Positions 14,487-22,401 are shown, numbered from the stretch's first letter. The stretch is 23,564 nt of DNA from Desulfobacterales bacterium (GCA_030066455.1 JASJBQ010000005.1:1-23564); one strand, 5' to 3'. Notes: a model not told the origin generated them from the letters alone. Translations and numbers: made by a program.

Positions 14487-14673
14487 AATTTTTTACGACG
14501 GCGGCCATATTCCCAGCGACCGTTTCGAGTCCGTCATTTCCAGCTTGTCGCGCAAAATCAATGCCTGGCTGGAAGAAAACCCCGACATCGAGGTTACCAA
14601 CATCCTGCAGTCGGAATCCCAGGGCGCCGAGAATGCGTGGAACCTGACGGTGACGGTCTTCTACCGCCGATAA
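14461..14673 (+). CDS. Small protein of unknown function (70 residues)
   Basis: I do not recognise this family. The protein is acidic to neutral and reads MTMKTMHVKIFYDGGHIPSD at the start and NAWNLTVTVFYRR at the end. Alternating beta-strand (HVKIFYD, LTVTVFY) and helical (RFESVISSLSRKINAWLEEN) stretches suggest a compact alpha-beta domain. There is no signal peptide or membrane segment. The start lies inside the last 26 bases of the MFS gene, in another frame, with AAGGGA 4 bases before the ATG at 14461 and 10 bases before the in-frame ATG at 14467. The overlap implies coupled translation with the transporter. Confidence 0.65.
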   Translation: MTMKTMHVKIFYDGGHIPSDRFESVISSLSRKINAWLEENPDIEVTNILQSESQGAENAWNLTVTVFYRR

Positions 14674-14819
14674 GCGGTCCGATCGCAGCGCTTGAACGGC
14701 ACGGCGCGCTCCGGCGGTGACCTTACCGGGCGGCACGAACAACCGGGGATCACCGCCATGCACCGGACGCCGTTGCATTACCCGTACAATCCCCTGGAAA
14801 GGATCCCCTCAACGGGCCC

Positions 14820-15710
14820 ATGGATTCCTGGACCGCACCCCATGATTGGACCACCTGGATGAGGCGTGCCTTCAGCCTCAGGCCGCTTGTCCTCATACTT
14901 GTCATCGGCCTGGTGGGAATCTCGGAACTGCGTTTCGACTGGGGCGAACGGATGATCGGCCGCTTCCTGTTAACCACCAATGCGCACCGGCCCGAGTCCG
15001 GTGCCATCTGGGAGAAAGGTCACCGGGCGGCCACCGCCCTGCAGACCCTCAACCAGATCATTACCGACAAACAGTCGGTTCAACGCCAGGCCCGGGAGGC
15101 CCGGAGTTTTTCGCAAATCGCCCAGACCCTGGCCGAGGGGCACGACGTCGTCCTGGCCGCTTCGCATTTCCAGGGACTCTATAATGCCCTGCCGCCTGAG
15201 CGTGCCGACGAGTTGCTCTCGCCCTACAGCCTTATCCGGATGCGCAGCCAGGGGCAGTGGGACCGCACCTTTTTCGAACCGGCCGAGCAGGGCCTGACCA
15301 TCTATTTTCTCAACCGGGACAACCGTGTCCTGCATCAACTCCAGATCGACACCCTTTTGCTGGAACGCATCGAACGGGACGAAAGCGAGAGGCGCGAAAG
15401 CCTCGAACATCTCCCGCAGTTCAGCGGAAGAATCTATAATGCCGAGCAGTTCTTTACCGCGCTTGAAGAAATGCCCGAGGATATTCAACGCAACATCATC
15501 CCCTGGCCCGAAAAGCTCCTCAAGACGCCCGGACGCATCCAGCGGGTCGGCGTTTCCGACGAAGTGCTCTCCGGGCACATCGAAATCGGTCTCGAGATGG
15601 AAGATGCCCGGCACACCCGTGTCGTCCTGCTTAAAGGGCGTGACTGGGCCGTGGCCCGTTTGCGGTCGGCGCTGGAAGGCGAACAGTTCCAAAATGAATT
15701 TGAGTTTTAA
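14820..15710 (+). CDS. Membrane-anchored protein of unknown function upstream of a class A PBP
   Basis: The 296-residue protein has a single N-terminal membrane anchor (residues 20-37, RPLVLILVIGLVGISEL) after a short positive stretch, so the bulk is probably periplasmic. The soluble part is helix-rich near 65-130 (HRAATALQTLNQIITDKQSV) and more mixed at 140-296. I recognise no enzyme motif. The next recognised gene is a penicillin-binding protein, then a SPOR-domain protein, all on the same strand, so a role as a cell-wall synthase partner is plausible but unproven. The ribosome site before this ATG is weak: AAAGGA lies well upstream. Confidence 0.75.
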   Translation: MDSWTAPHDWTTWMRRAFSLRPLVLILVIGLVGISELRFDWGERMIGRFLLTTNAHRPESGAIWEKGHRAATALQTLNQIITDKQSVQRQAREARSFSQIAQTLAEGHDVVLAASHFQGLYNALPPERADELLSPYSLIRMRSQGQWDRTFFEPAEQGLTIYFLNRDNRVLHQLQIDTLLLERIERDESERRESLEHLPQFSGRIYNAEQFFTALEEMPEDIQRNIIPWPEKLLKTPGRIQRVGVSDEVLSGHIEIGLEMEDARHTRVVLLKGRDWAVARLRSALEGEQFQNEFEF

Positions 15711-15873
15711 CGACGGCCGTGGCGAAAGCCGCATGATGACCGGCAGCCCGAAGTCGATTCCGATGGATCCGCAACTTTCGGGCGCCGCGCCGATGCAGCG
15801 GCTGATGGCTTCCATCGGCTTGCGACCCGGTCCATCGCGCGGGAAACCGATAGCAGGGGCGCGCACCGCATGA
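15694..15873 (+). CDS. Possible 59-codon coupling ORF between the unknown gene and the PBP
   Basis: The frame MNLSFNDGRGESRMMTGSPK and onward starts inside the last 17 bases of the preceding gene and stops in an ATGA overlap with the PBP start. No ribosome site precedes it and no domain is recognisable. It may be only a chance frame in a 159-base gap, or a leader peptide that couples translation. Confidence 0.22.
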   Translation: MNLSFNDGRGESRMMTGSPKSIPMDPQLSGAAPMQRLMASIGLRPGPSRGKPIAGARTA

Positions 15874-17969
15874 TCCGATGCCTGCGCACCCTTTTCTATG
15901 CCGGGCTCACCCTGACAGGCCTTGGGGCGGTGGCCGGTATGATCTTCTTCTTCACGGCCATCCGGGAGCTTCCACGGGTTCCGGAACCGCTGAGCCGCAT
16001 CATCGAGACGCCCCCGACGGAGATCTTCGCTGCCAGCGGGGAGCGCCTGCTGGTCATCGGCGGACGCGAAGCCGTTCCCATCAGCCGCGTATCCTCTGAT
16101 TTCATCAACGCCGTGGTGGCCACCGAGGACCACCGTTTTTGGCGCCATCACGGCATCAACAAACTGCGCATCGTCAAGGCCCTCGGCATCACGCTGTTCG
16201 TCCCGGGCAAGATCCAGGGCGCCTCCACGATCACCCAGCAACTGGCCAAGAACCTGTTCTTTAGCTTTAGACGAAGTTATATGCGCAAATTCCGCGAACT
16301 GCTGGTGGCTCTGCAGATCGAAGCCCAGTTCGGGAAGGAAGAGATTCTGGAGGCGTATATCAACCAGATCGCCTTCAATGCGCGCTCCCACGGCATCGAG
16401 CAGGCGGCCCGCACGTTTTTCGGCAAGGCCGCCTCCGAACTGAACCTGGCCGAAGCCGCCCTGCTGGCCGGAATGCCCAAATCACCGACCCGCTACAACC
16501 CCTACCGGCATTGGGAGCGGGCCAAACAACGCCAGGAGGTTGTCCTGGGACGTATGGTGTCCGCAGGCCATATCACGCGTGCCCAGGCGAATGACGCCTT
16601 CCTGACCCCCATTGATCTTGTCGCCCCCCGGGAACGCGCGGACACGGGCAGCTATTTCCTGGACATGGTCATCCGTGACCTCGAGACAACCTACGGGGCC
16701 GACATCGTCCATCATGGGGGGCTCAAAGTCTACACGACCCTCGACCCCCGTCTGCAGCTTTTGGCCACCGAGGCGATTCAGCGCGGCCTCAAGGACCTTG
16801 ACGGCCAACTGCGGCTCCCGGCCGCCACACCGCCGACGGACACGCAAACCGAGAAACCCCAGGGCGCCCTGGCGGCCATCGACACCAAGTCCGGGGCGCT
16901 GCGCGCCCTCGTCGGCGGACGCGCCTATCACGAATCGGCCTACAACCGTGCCATCCACAACCAGCGCCAACCCGGATCGGGTTTCAAACCATTCACCTAT
17001 TACACGGCCTTTGAAAAGCTGGACCTGTCGCCGGCCACCCTCGTGGTGGACCAGCCTGTGATCATTCCCGTCAAGGGATCGGCCGACTGGCAGCCCCGCA
17101 ATTTCAACCGCGAATTTGGCGGACCGATGGTGCTCAAACTGGCCCTGATGAAGTCGGTCAACACCGTGGCCGCCCAATTGATCGAACAGGTCGATCCGGC
17201 CCGTGTCATCGACACGGCCCGGCGCTGCGGCATCGAAAGCGCCCTCGCGCCGTTTTTTTCGCTGGCCTTGGGCACCTCGGGGGTCAGCCCGCTGGAAATG
17301 GCCGGCGCCTTTGCCACCTTTGCCAACGGCGGCGTCCACCATCGGCCTTACTGGATTGCCCGCGTCGAGGACGCGCGGGGAAGAATCCTTCGGGACCATA
17401 TCGTGAGCGGCCGGCGGGTGCTCGATCCGGTCAAAACGTTTCAGTTGGTGGATATGATGCGGGGGGTCATCGACAATGGCTCGGGGGCGGTCGTGCGCCG
17501 CCTGGGATTCGAACGGCCGGCGGCGGGAAAAACCGGGACCACCAACAACTATCACGATGCCTGGTTTACCGGCTTCACCCCCACCCTGAGCGCATCGGTC
17601 TGGGTGGGGTTCGACAGGGTGCACGCCCTCAAGGACACCCGCGGTGTGGGGATTACCGGTGGTCGCGGAGCGGCCCCCATCTGGACGGCTTTCATGCTTA
17701 AGGCCGTGGAGGGAGAGCCGACGCGCCATTTCACCGTACCGCCGGGCATCCATTTCGAAATGATCGATCCCCAGACCGGAAGGCGACCGGACGCACTGAC
17801 GCGCGAGCCGTTGCAAGTGGCGCTGACCGCCGGCCAGATGCCCGACGGCAGTATGGCCCGGCGGGAAACGGGTGCACTGACGATTCCCCCTGCCGCGGAG
17901 CGGCTACCGGGAACCGAAGGACCGTCCGGGTCGGGTATTGTCGAAGAGGATCTGCCGCTTGACGATTGA
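15870..17969 (+). CDS. Class A penicillin-binding protein (PBP1A family, transglycosylase/transpeptidase)
   Basis: This bifunctional peptidoglycan synthase polymerises lipid II into glycan strands and cross-links the peptides. After one membrane anchor (residues 8-30) comes the GT51 domain with ATEDHRFW (catalytic Glu86), GASTITQQLAKN (118-129), EEILEAYINQIAFNARSHGI (157-176) and AALLAGMPKSP. The transpeptidase domain has the active-site SxxK at Ser370-Lys373 (QPGSGFKP), SVN (429-431) and KTGTT (554-558). At 699 residues it lacks the large OB insertion of E. coli PBP1a and has a short Pro/Gly-rich tail. The start overlaps the stop of a small upstream frame by four bases. The SPOR-domain gene begins 9 bases after its stop, so the two are co-transcribed. 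Confidence 0.95.
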   Translation: MIRCLRTLFYAGLTLTGLGAVAGMIFFFTAIRELPRVPEPLSRIIETPPTEIFAASGERLLVIGGREAVPISRVSSDFINAVVATEDHRFWRHHGINKLRIVKALGITLFVPGKIQGASTITQQLAKNLFFSFRRSYMRKFRELLVALQIEAQFGKEEILEAYINQIAFNARSHGIEQAARTFFGKAASELNLAEAALLAGMPKSPTRYNPYRHWERAKQRQEVVLGRMVSAGHITRAQANDAFLTPIDLVAPRERADTGSYFLDMVIRDLETTYGADIVHHGGLKVYTTLDPRLQLLATEAIQRGLKDLDGQLRLPAATPPTDTQTEKPQGALAAIDTKSGALRALVGGRAYHESAYNRAIHNQRQPGSGFKPFTYYTAFEKLDLSPATLVVDQPVIIPVKGSADWQPRNFNREFGGPMVLKLALMKSVNTVAAQLIEQVDPARVIDTARRCGIESALAPFFSLALGTSGVSPLEMAGAFATFANGGVHHRPYWIARVEDARGRILRDHIVSGRRVLDPVKTFQLVDMMRGVIDNGSGAVVRRLGFERPAAGKTGTTNNYHDAWFTGFTPTLSASVWVGFDRVHALKDTRGVGITGGRGAAPIWTAFMLKAVEGEPTRHFTVPPGIHFEMIDPQTGRRPDALTREPLQVALTAGQMPDGSMARRETGALTIPPAAERLPGTEGPSGSGIVEEDLPLDD

Positions 17970-17978
17970 GACGAGGCG

Positions 17979-19424
17979 ATGCTTCCTTTCCTGAAAAACT
18001 GGGTTTTCCGTATCTGGGGAGCCGGACTGCTGGCCTTCACATCAAGCCTCTGGCTGCTGACCCAGACCGATGCGGCTGTCGCTCTCGAGGCGGCGTTGCT
18101 GGTTTTCGGCATCCTCTTCGGCGCGGCGTTCGGTGGTCTGGGATGGCTGAGCGACCATATTGTCCGTATCCAGCTCAAACCGCTTCTCCAGGAGGCGGAG
18201 ATTCTGGAACGCGGCGGGATGGGGGCCGAGGCCGAACAGACCTTCCAAAAAGCCTTAACCCTTTTGGACAGTCTCCTGATCTCACCCCGACGCCGGCGGC
18301 ATTTTCTCCGTGTTCTGGGGGAACAGATGGCCCGCTTCTACACCGCGCAGGCGGAGAAAAGCAACCGGGCCTTCGTGTGGATTGAACGCTATCTGATGGC
18401 CAATCCCGGGGACAGGGCCATCGCCGCCGCGTGGCTGCAAGACATGGAGAACCGGTCGCAATGGGCCCAAGCCCAGCAGGATCTGGCCGCTCGCATCGGT
18501 GAAGCCTGCCGTGACGACTCGGCTACCCAGGCGGCCCTCGCCCGAATCTACATCCGCTCCGGCCGCACGGACTTTCCGGCCCTGCAGACCTACCGGTATG
18601 TCATGTCCATACCCGGGGGAACCGCCGAGGCGCCGATCGCCGAAATGGCGGGATTGTTTTTAAAGGAGGGGCGCGCCGACGAGCTGGCCCTGCAGGCCTA
18701 TGTCCTGGCCGCCGGTCAAAACACGCCCCCACCCGATCTGCGATGCGGACTGGCGGCCTGCCTGCGCTGGGTTCCGGACGCCGAGCGCAATCGCCAACCC
18801 CTCGCGCAGGCCCGCCGGATCATTGGACCGATCGAAGCGGACGAACTCGAGCGAATGTCCTCCGGTTTCGTGCCTCCCGGCGGGGGGTTCATACCGGCGG
18901 CGGAATCCGACCGGCAAAACGTCCGACGGCTTACCGTGGTTCGCTGGGTATTTGACCGCGGTGGTGCCATGGCCCGCAAACTGACGCAGGGCATGCGTCG
19001 ATCCGTATCCACCTTTAAATCCCCGTATTGGCGCCGGTTTGCCAAAGCAATTCTAATCGGCGGCCTGGCCCTGTCCTCGGTAGTGATGATCTTCAGCACG
19101 GCCGGTCACCTGGTCAAACCAACACCGCCGCCCCCGGCGTCGAATACGATCGTAAAAAAGGCACCCGCCCCCTACACCCTCCAGGTGGCCGCCTACCTCA
19201 AACCCGAACATGCGGACCGATTTATCCAAACATTGAAATCCCGGGGACAGGACGCTTACCGGGTCGAAGTGCAGCGCCAGCAGAAAATCTGGTACCAGGT
19301 GCGCATCGGCCGTTTCCACACCAAGGATAGTGCCCGGGCCCAGGGCCAGCGACTGAAAACCGCGGGCATCGTCGACGATTTCTACGTGGCCAACTACCAG
19401 ACCCTGCAATTTGACAATCGCTGA
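17979..19424 (+). CDS. Membrane protein with TPR-like region and C-terminal SPOR domain
   Basis: The 481-residue protein begins with two membrane helices (about 12-29 and 35-57), followed by a long helical TPR-like part (GMGAEAEQTFQKALTLLDSL, then IARIYIRSGRTDFPALQTYR-like repeats) up to about residue 300. A third membrane helix lies near 350-370 (FAKAILIGGLALSSVVMIF), then a proline-rich linker and a SPOR domain at about 395-472 (YTLQVAAYLKPEHADRFIQT, WYQVRIGRF). SPOR domains bind denuded glycan strands at the division septum, so with the PBP gene 9 bases upstream a septal cell-wall role is likely. Three membrane helices place the TPR part in the cytoplasm and the SPOR domain outside, if the C-terminus is periplasmic. 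Confidence 0.85.
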   Translation: MLPFLKNWVFRIWGAGLLAFTSSLWLLTQTDAAVALEAALLVFGILFGAAFGGLGWLSDHIVRIQLKPLLQEAEILERGGMGAEAEQTFQKALTLLDSLLISPRRRRHFLRVLGEQMARFYTAQAEKSNRAFVWIERYLMANPGDRAIAAAWLQDMENRSQWAQAQQDLAARIGEACRDDSATQAALARIYIRSGRTDFPALQTYRYVMSIPGGTAEAPIAEMAGLFLKEGRADELALQAYVLAAGQNTPPPDLRCGLAACLRWVPDAERNRQPLAQARRIIGPIEADELERMSSGFVPPGGGFIPAAESDRQNVRRLTVVRWVFDRGGAMARKLTQGMRRSVSTFKSPYWRRFAKAILIGGLALSSVVMIFSTAGHLVKPTPPPPASNTIVKKAPAPYTLQVAAYLKPEHADRFIQTLKSRGQDAYRVEVQRQQKIWYQVRIGRFHTKDSARAQGQRLKTAGIVDDFYVANYQTLQFDNR

Positions 19425-19528
19425 TTAAAACACTAAATTTAGCAGTTATTTGTTATGAATATTGACCAGTCTGAACGCTTTCAAGCGGGATGCGGGATGC
19501 ACATTACCGGAAAGGAGTATGAGACGCG

Positions 19529-19828
19529 ATGTCGTCAACCAAGAAAAAAGTCATCACCGATCTGCAACGACAGATCCTGGCCATCCGCCGGGAAACCGAG
19601 GAGAAGCAGGCTGAAAAGGCGGCGCTTCAGGAAGAAATCAGCAAACTGCATTTTACCCTCTCGCTCTATCAGGCCGAAAGGGGGATGGACGAAAACACCC
19701 TGGCCAAGATCGACGCTCTCAAGATTCGCATCAGCGAATTGGAGGACACCGCCAGTTCGCTGCCGCCCCAGATTCAGCAACTCGAGTCCCAGCACCGCAA
19801 GCTGCGCCAGTCCGCGCGCACCATTTGA
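19529..19828 (+). CDS. Small coiled-coil protein
   Basis: This 99-residue, highly charged protein is almost all heptad-like helix (LQRQILAIRRETEEKQAEKA, then ISELEDTASSLPPQIQQLES), with a likely break at SSLPP near residue 80. There is no signal peptide or membrane segment, and I do not recognise a family. An AAAGGAG site lies about 11 bases before the ATG. The 104-base gap upstream holds an AT-rich tract with a short palindrome CTAAATTTAG (19433-19442), so it may have its own promoter. A strong terminator follows. It could be a structural partner of the envelope proteins upstream, but only position supports that. Confidence 0.7.
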   Translation: MSSTKKKVITDLQRQILAIRRETEEKQAEKAALQEEISKLHFTLSLYQAERGMDENTLAKIDALKIRISELEDTASSLPPQIQQLESQHRKLRQSARTI

Positions 19829-19845
19829 AACGAAGTTCGCCACCA

Positions 19846-19887
19846 AAAACGGAGGGCATGCCGGGCATGCCCTCCGTTTTATATTTT
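19846..19887. terminator. Strong bidirectional rho-independent terminator
   Basis: A perfect 16-bp stem (19846-19861 with 19865-19880) closes on a CGG loop. On the plus strand it is followed by a T-rich tract (TTTTATATTTT, 19877-19887). On the minus strand it is followed by TTTTT. It ends the coiled-coil gene and the convergent PEP-CTERM gene. Confidence 0.92.
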
Positions 19888-19906
19888 GGGGAATGGTCCC
19901 GATGTT

Positions 19907-20647
19907 CTAATTTTTCATTTTTCTCCGGCTCACGACACCCAGGCCCAGCAGACCGGTTCCCATAAGCAGCATGGTGGTGGGCTCGGGAGTGGGCGTGGCT
20001 TTGTATATCTGGTCCTGCCTGCCGTCGTTCAGGGCCGTAATAAAACCATTTCCTAAACTTGATAGGCCTTCCAGGTACTCTTTGTTTGCCATATAGTCCC
20101 CGTAAATCAGTTCGTAGGCCTCGTAAAACCCTTCGCGTTGGTTTTCGTTCACGTCGATCAATTTCCCGAAGAGCACTTTCCAGATGGAAAGCTGAAGTCC
20201 GGCCGCAATTTGCTCGGCATCAAAACCCTTGCCGTCGTACCAGTATTTCCCCTCTGCGCCTGGAGTCGTGAAAGCCACAGCATATTTTTTCATCAGGTAG
20301 GCCGCGAAGGGCGCGTTGGCCGGGACGGGCGGAACAGCGGGTTTGGTGACGTCATACAGCTTGTATTCGACATAACGCTGCCGAATGGTTTCGTAGGGGT
20401 CGATACAGTATGAAACCGTCGAATACGTATAATCGGCACTATAATTTATTTCGATATCAAATTCACCCGCACCGAGATTCCTATAACCGGCGTCCCCGCC
20501 GAAACCATAATCGGAGTTGGCGAGCCTTTGCACACTCAATGAAGAGACAAGACTGGTTGATGTGATTTTTACCTTTGTGGCGTGTGCAGTGGTCGCGATA
20601 AGTCCAACACAGAGTACAACCGCTATTAGAACAGTTACCTTCTTCAT
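19907..20647 (-). CDS. PEP-CTERM sorting domain protein with possible internal thioester motif
   Basis: This 246-residue exported protein has a signal peptide (MKKVTVLIAVVLCVGLIATT, cleavage near residue 23) and a C-terminal PEP-CTERM tail: PEP at 221-223, a hydrophobic helix (TTMLLMGTGLLGLGVV) and the basic end SRRKMKN. The tail is recognised and cleaved by exosortase for delivery to the cell surface or exopolysaccharide. The mid region has SYCIDPYE (Cys81) and GLQLSIWKVLF (Gln152), the spacing and flanks expected for a Cys-Gln thioester domain. GAGGAGGAGAG precedes the ATG. Base composition is visibly lower in GC than in its neighbours, as often seen for fast-changing surface proteins. Its promoter is of sigma-54 type. 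Exosortase is not in this window. Confidence 0.88.
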   Translation of the reverse strand: MKKVTVLIAVVLCVGLIATTAHATKVKITSTSLVSSLSVQRLANSDYGFGGDAGYRNLGAGEFDIEINYSADYTYSTVSYCIDPYETIRQRYVEYKLYDVTKPAVPPVPANAPFAAYLMKKYAVAFTTPGAEGKYWYDGKGFDAEQIAAGLQLSIWKVLFGKLIDVNENQREGFYEAYELIYGDYMANKEYLEGLSSLGNGFITALNDGRQDQIYKATPTPEPTTMLLMGTGLLGLGVVSRRKMKN

Positions 20648-20711
20648 CTCTCCTCCTCAGGTCAACTCGTGGGCAGCATGTATGGTCGGGTCAAAATTTC
20701 CAGTCTTAGTA

Positions 20712-20727
20712 AGCAAGGTGCATACCA
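20712..20727 (-). promoter_or_regulatory. Sigma-54 (-24/-12) promoter of the PEP-CTERM gene
   Basis: The minus strand reads TGGTATGCACCTTGCT. This matches the sigma-54 consensus (TGGCACG-N4-TTGCW) with the required GG-N10-GC spacing. Transcription would start near 20701 and give a leader of about 54 bases. Exosortase-linked PEP-CTERM genes are known to be controlled by the PrsK/PrsR system with sigma-54. The surrounding gap (20648-20960) is AT-rich and holds no gene. Confidence 0.75.
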
Positions 20728-20822
20728 GATCATCAAAAAAATTTTTCTTATTATTTTCAATTATTTAAAATATCTGTTTAGTTTTCGTTAAAGAAAATAG
20801 GCACTGCGCTACCTGATAACTA

Positions 20823-20836
20823 TGAAAATTTTTTCA
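20823..20836 (-). promoter_or_regulatory. Candidate enhancer-binding site upstream of the sigma-54 promoter
   Basis: TGAAAA and TTTTCA form an inverted repeat with a 2-base centre, about 122-135 bases upstream of the predicted start. This is the usual distance for a sigma-54 activator such as PrsR. The sequence is AT-rich, so chance is possible. Confidence 0.3.
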
Positions 20837-20960
20837 CAAATGGTATGCGGCTACCCGGGTAAGCCTGGTGGCGGGAGCGAATATTGTTTTGGGGGGAGGG
20901 AAACCTGGGGCTGTCCGGCCTATTCAAGCTGTTAAAATGAAGGTTCGGCTTGTCCCGGCC

Positions 20961-22019
20961 CTATGCAAAATGCGGGGTCAGGAAAACGATTACGGCGCCG
21001 CTTTTGCGTTTGGACCGTTTTTCCCAGCGGTAGGCCAGGACGATGTCTTCCCGTTTGAGGTCCATCAGCAAATCCTCGATCACATCGGGCAGGACCGCTC
21101 CGCCTTCGGAGTGCAGGCCCTTGCCTACGATGACGTTTAGGGTGAAAAGGCCGTCAGCCTGGGCCGTGCGGATAAAGGCATCGGCCCGCTGGCGGGCTTT
21201 GGACGCCGTGAAGCCATGCAGATCCAGCTGGGCCTGGGGGGAAGGATAGCGGCGCAGTTTTTCTTTGAGCGAAAGCCGGCGGGTCGGGAAAAAGCCGCCG
21301 GTCTTTTCTTTCATCAGGCCGCGGGCATCATGCGCCAGGGATTGCCGCAGGGTTTCGCCCAAAGCCTCGCCGCCTTGGCTCTCATCAACCGCGGCATCGA
21401 AAAGCCGCTTCAGATCGGCCTGATTGTCCAGGCGCGGGATCCCGTGACGATCGGTGGGGATGTCCGCCATCAAGTCGCGGTCGGCTTGCTTCCGACCCCG
21501 GGTTTCCTCCCGCCGGGATCCTTTTTCCTCAAGGGCATCGTTGCCGGCGGACATGAAGTGGGCATGCAGATCGGCGTCGTCGTCCAGACGGCGGATGCCT
21601 TGCCGGTTAAGGGGTATTGACTTTTTCGGGCGTACGGAGGGCCCTTTTGTCCGCCCTCGCCGTTGGGACACCCCGCCGGCTTCTTCAGTCTCGGTGCGAA
21701 GTGATTTCCCCTCGGCCGCCACATCACTGAAATGATGGGACAGATCTTCGTCCGGTTTCAGAATGGGTATCCCCTGGCGCGAAACCGGGCGTTTATTTTC
21801 TTTCCCGGTGCCCGGGTAGCGGCCGTTATTGGTCTTTCTCGACGGCGGCACTTTGCTGGCAGGCTTTTTCGCCGCCGGCGCTTTGGCGGGGGGACCATCG
21901 CCTCGTGGTGGGCTGACCGTCGGGTCGGATCTGTGTGTTGCCGGAGAGGATGGGGCTTGGACCGCACGCGCCTTTTGACGATGGCGCCGAAACCATTTCT
22001 TAAGTTTGCGGAGATTCAT
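20961..22019 (-). CDS. Smr-domain protein with a three-copy internal motif
   Basis: The 352-residue protein has a basic, Pro/Ala/Lys-rich, probably disordered N-terminus and a C-terminal Smr (MutS2-like) domain at about 262-350, with LDLHG (265-269) and IVGKGLHSEGG (297-307). Smr domains bind or nick nucleic acid. Three copies of the motif R-x-G-I-x2-L-x4-D-L-x3-F occur at residues 81-97, 139-155 and 191-207, separated by charged linkers. These could be short binding elements for a repeated partner. The start is the ATG at 22017-22019, inside the last 20 bases of mnhG. A GTG at 22076 would add 19 residues and overlap further. No good ribosome site is seen, so translation is probably coupled to the antiporter operon. 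Confidence 0.82.
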   Translation of the reverse strand: MNLRKLKKWFRRHRQKARAVQAPSSPATHRSDPTVSPPRGDGPPAKAPAAKKPASKVPPSRKTNNGRYPGTGKENKRPVSRQGIPILKPDEDLSHHFSDVAAEGKSLRTETEEAGGVSQRRGRTKGPSVRPKKSIPLNRQGIRRLDDDADLHAHFMSAGNDALEEKGSRREETRGRKQADRDLMADIPTDRHGIPRLDNQADLKRLFDAAVDESQGGEALGETLRQSLAHDARGLMKEKTGGFFPTRRLSLKEKLRRYPSPQAQLDLHGFTASKARQRADAFIRTAQADGLFTLNVIVGKGLHSEGGAVLPDVIEDLLMDLKREDIVLAYRWEKRSKRKSGAVIVFLTPHFA

Positions 22020-22401
22020 GGGATTCGTCGGGGGCTGTTTTCGCCGCGCCTGTCGTTTCCTCCGGATTGCAACCACCCTGGTGCAACGTCGCCAGTTCGT
22101 CGATCCAGGTCCGCTCCCAGAGTTGAATGCCGCAGCGATAGGCCGCCCGGCCGATCACGTGCGCGGCCACCGGGGCCGTCAGGAGCAGAAAAAGGATGGC
22201 CGCCGCCGCGCGCAGGGTGATCCCGATTTCCATGAAATGGATGGCCACGGCCGCCATGATCAGGCCGGCGCCCAGGGTACCGGCCTTGGTGGAGGCATGC
22301 ATGCGGGTGATCATATCCGGTAGCCGCAGCATACCCACAGCCGCGATAAAGCCGAAAAGACCGCCCGCCAGCACCAGCACTGCCGCCAGATAGTCCATCA
22401 C
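22000..22401 (-). CDS. mnhG: Na+/H+ antiporter subunit G (MnhG/MrpG/PhaG)
   Basis: This small membrane subunit of the Mrp cation/proton antiporter complex has three helices and the family motifs LAGGLFGFIAAVGMLRLPDM and RMHASTKAGTLGAGLIM. It is 133 residues, with a hydrophilic tail of about 35. It starts with GTG (22399-22401) overlapping the mnhF stop as GTGA, and an ATG follows directly. AAGGGGAGG lies just upstream. Mrp complexes exchange Na+ or K+ for protons and help keep internal pH and salt balance, and related modules occur in hydrogenases and complex I-like enzymes. It is the last antiporter gene before the Smr gene. Confidence 0.93.
   Translation of the reverse strand: MMDYLAAVLVLAGGLFGFIAAVGMLRLPDMITRMHASTKAGTLGAGLIMAAVAIHFMEIGITLRAAAAILFLLLTAPVAAHVIGRAAYRCGIQLWERTWIDELATLHQGGCNPEETTGAAKTAPDESHESPQT

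Noticed and set aside
14713..14757. Inverted repeat GGCGGTGA/TCACCGCC with a 29-base loop before the unknown membrane gene
   Set aside because: Eight-base GC arms at this distance are expected by chance in GC-rich DNA, and no promoter or terminator pattern accompanies it.
14970..16391. Long minus-strand frame of 473 codons opposite the unknown gene and PBP
   Set aside because: It is antisense to genes with clear domains and shows no family features.
16482..17816. Long minus-strand frame of 444 codons opposite the PBP
   Set aside because: It lies fully within the PBP coding region in the opposite direction and has no domain.
20849..20865. Near-palindrome GGCTACCCGGGTAAGCC downstream of the Smr gene
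   Set aside because: It leaves no loop for a hairpin and has no T tract. It was not called a terminator.
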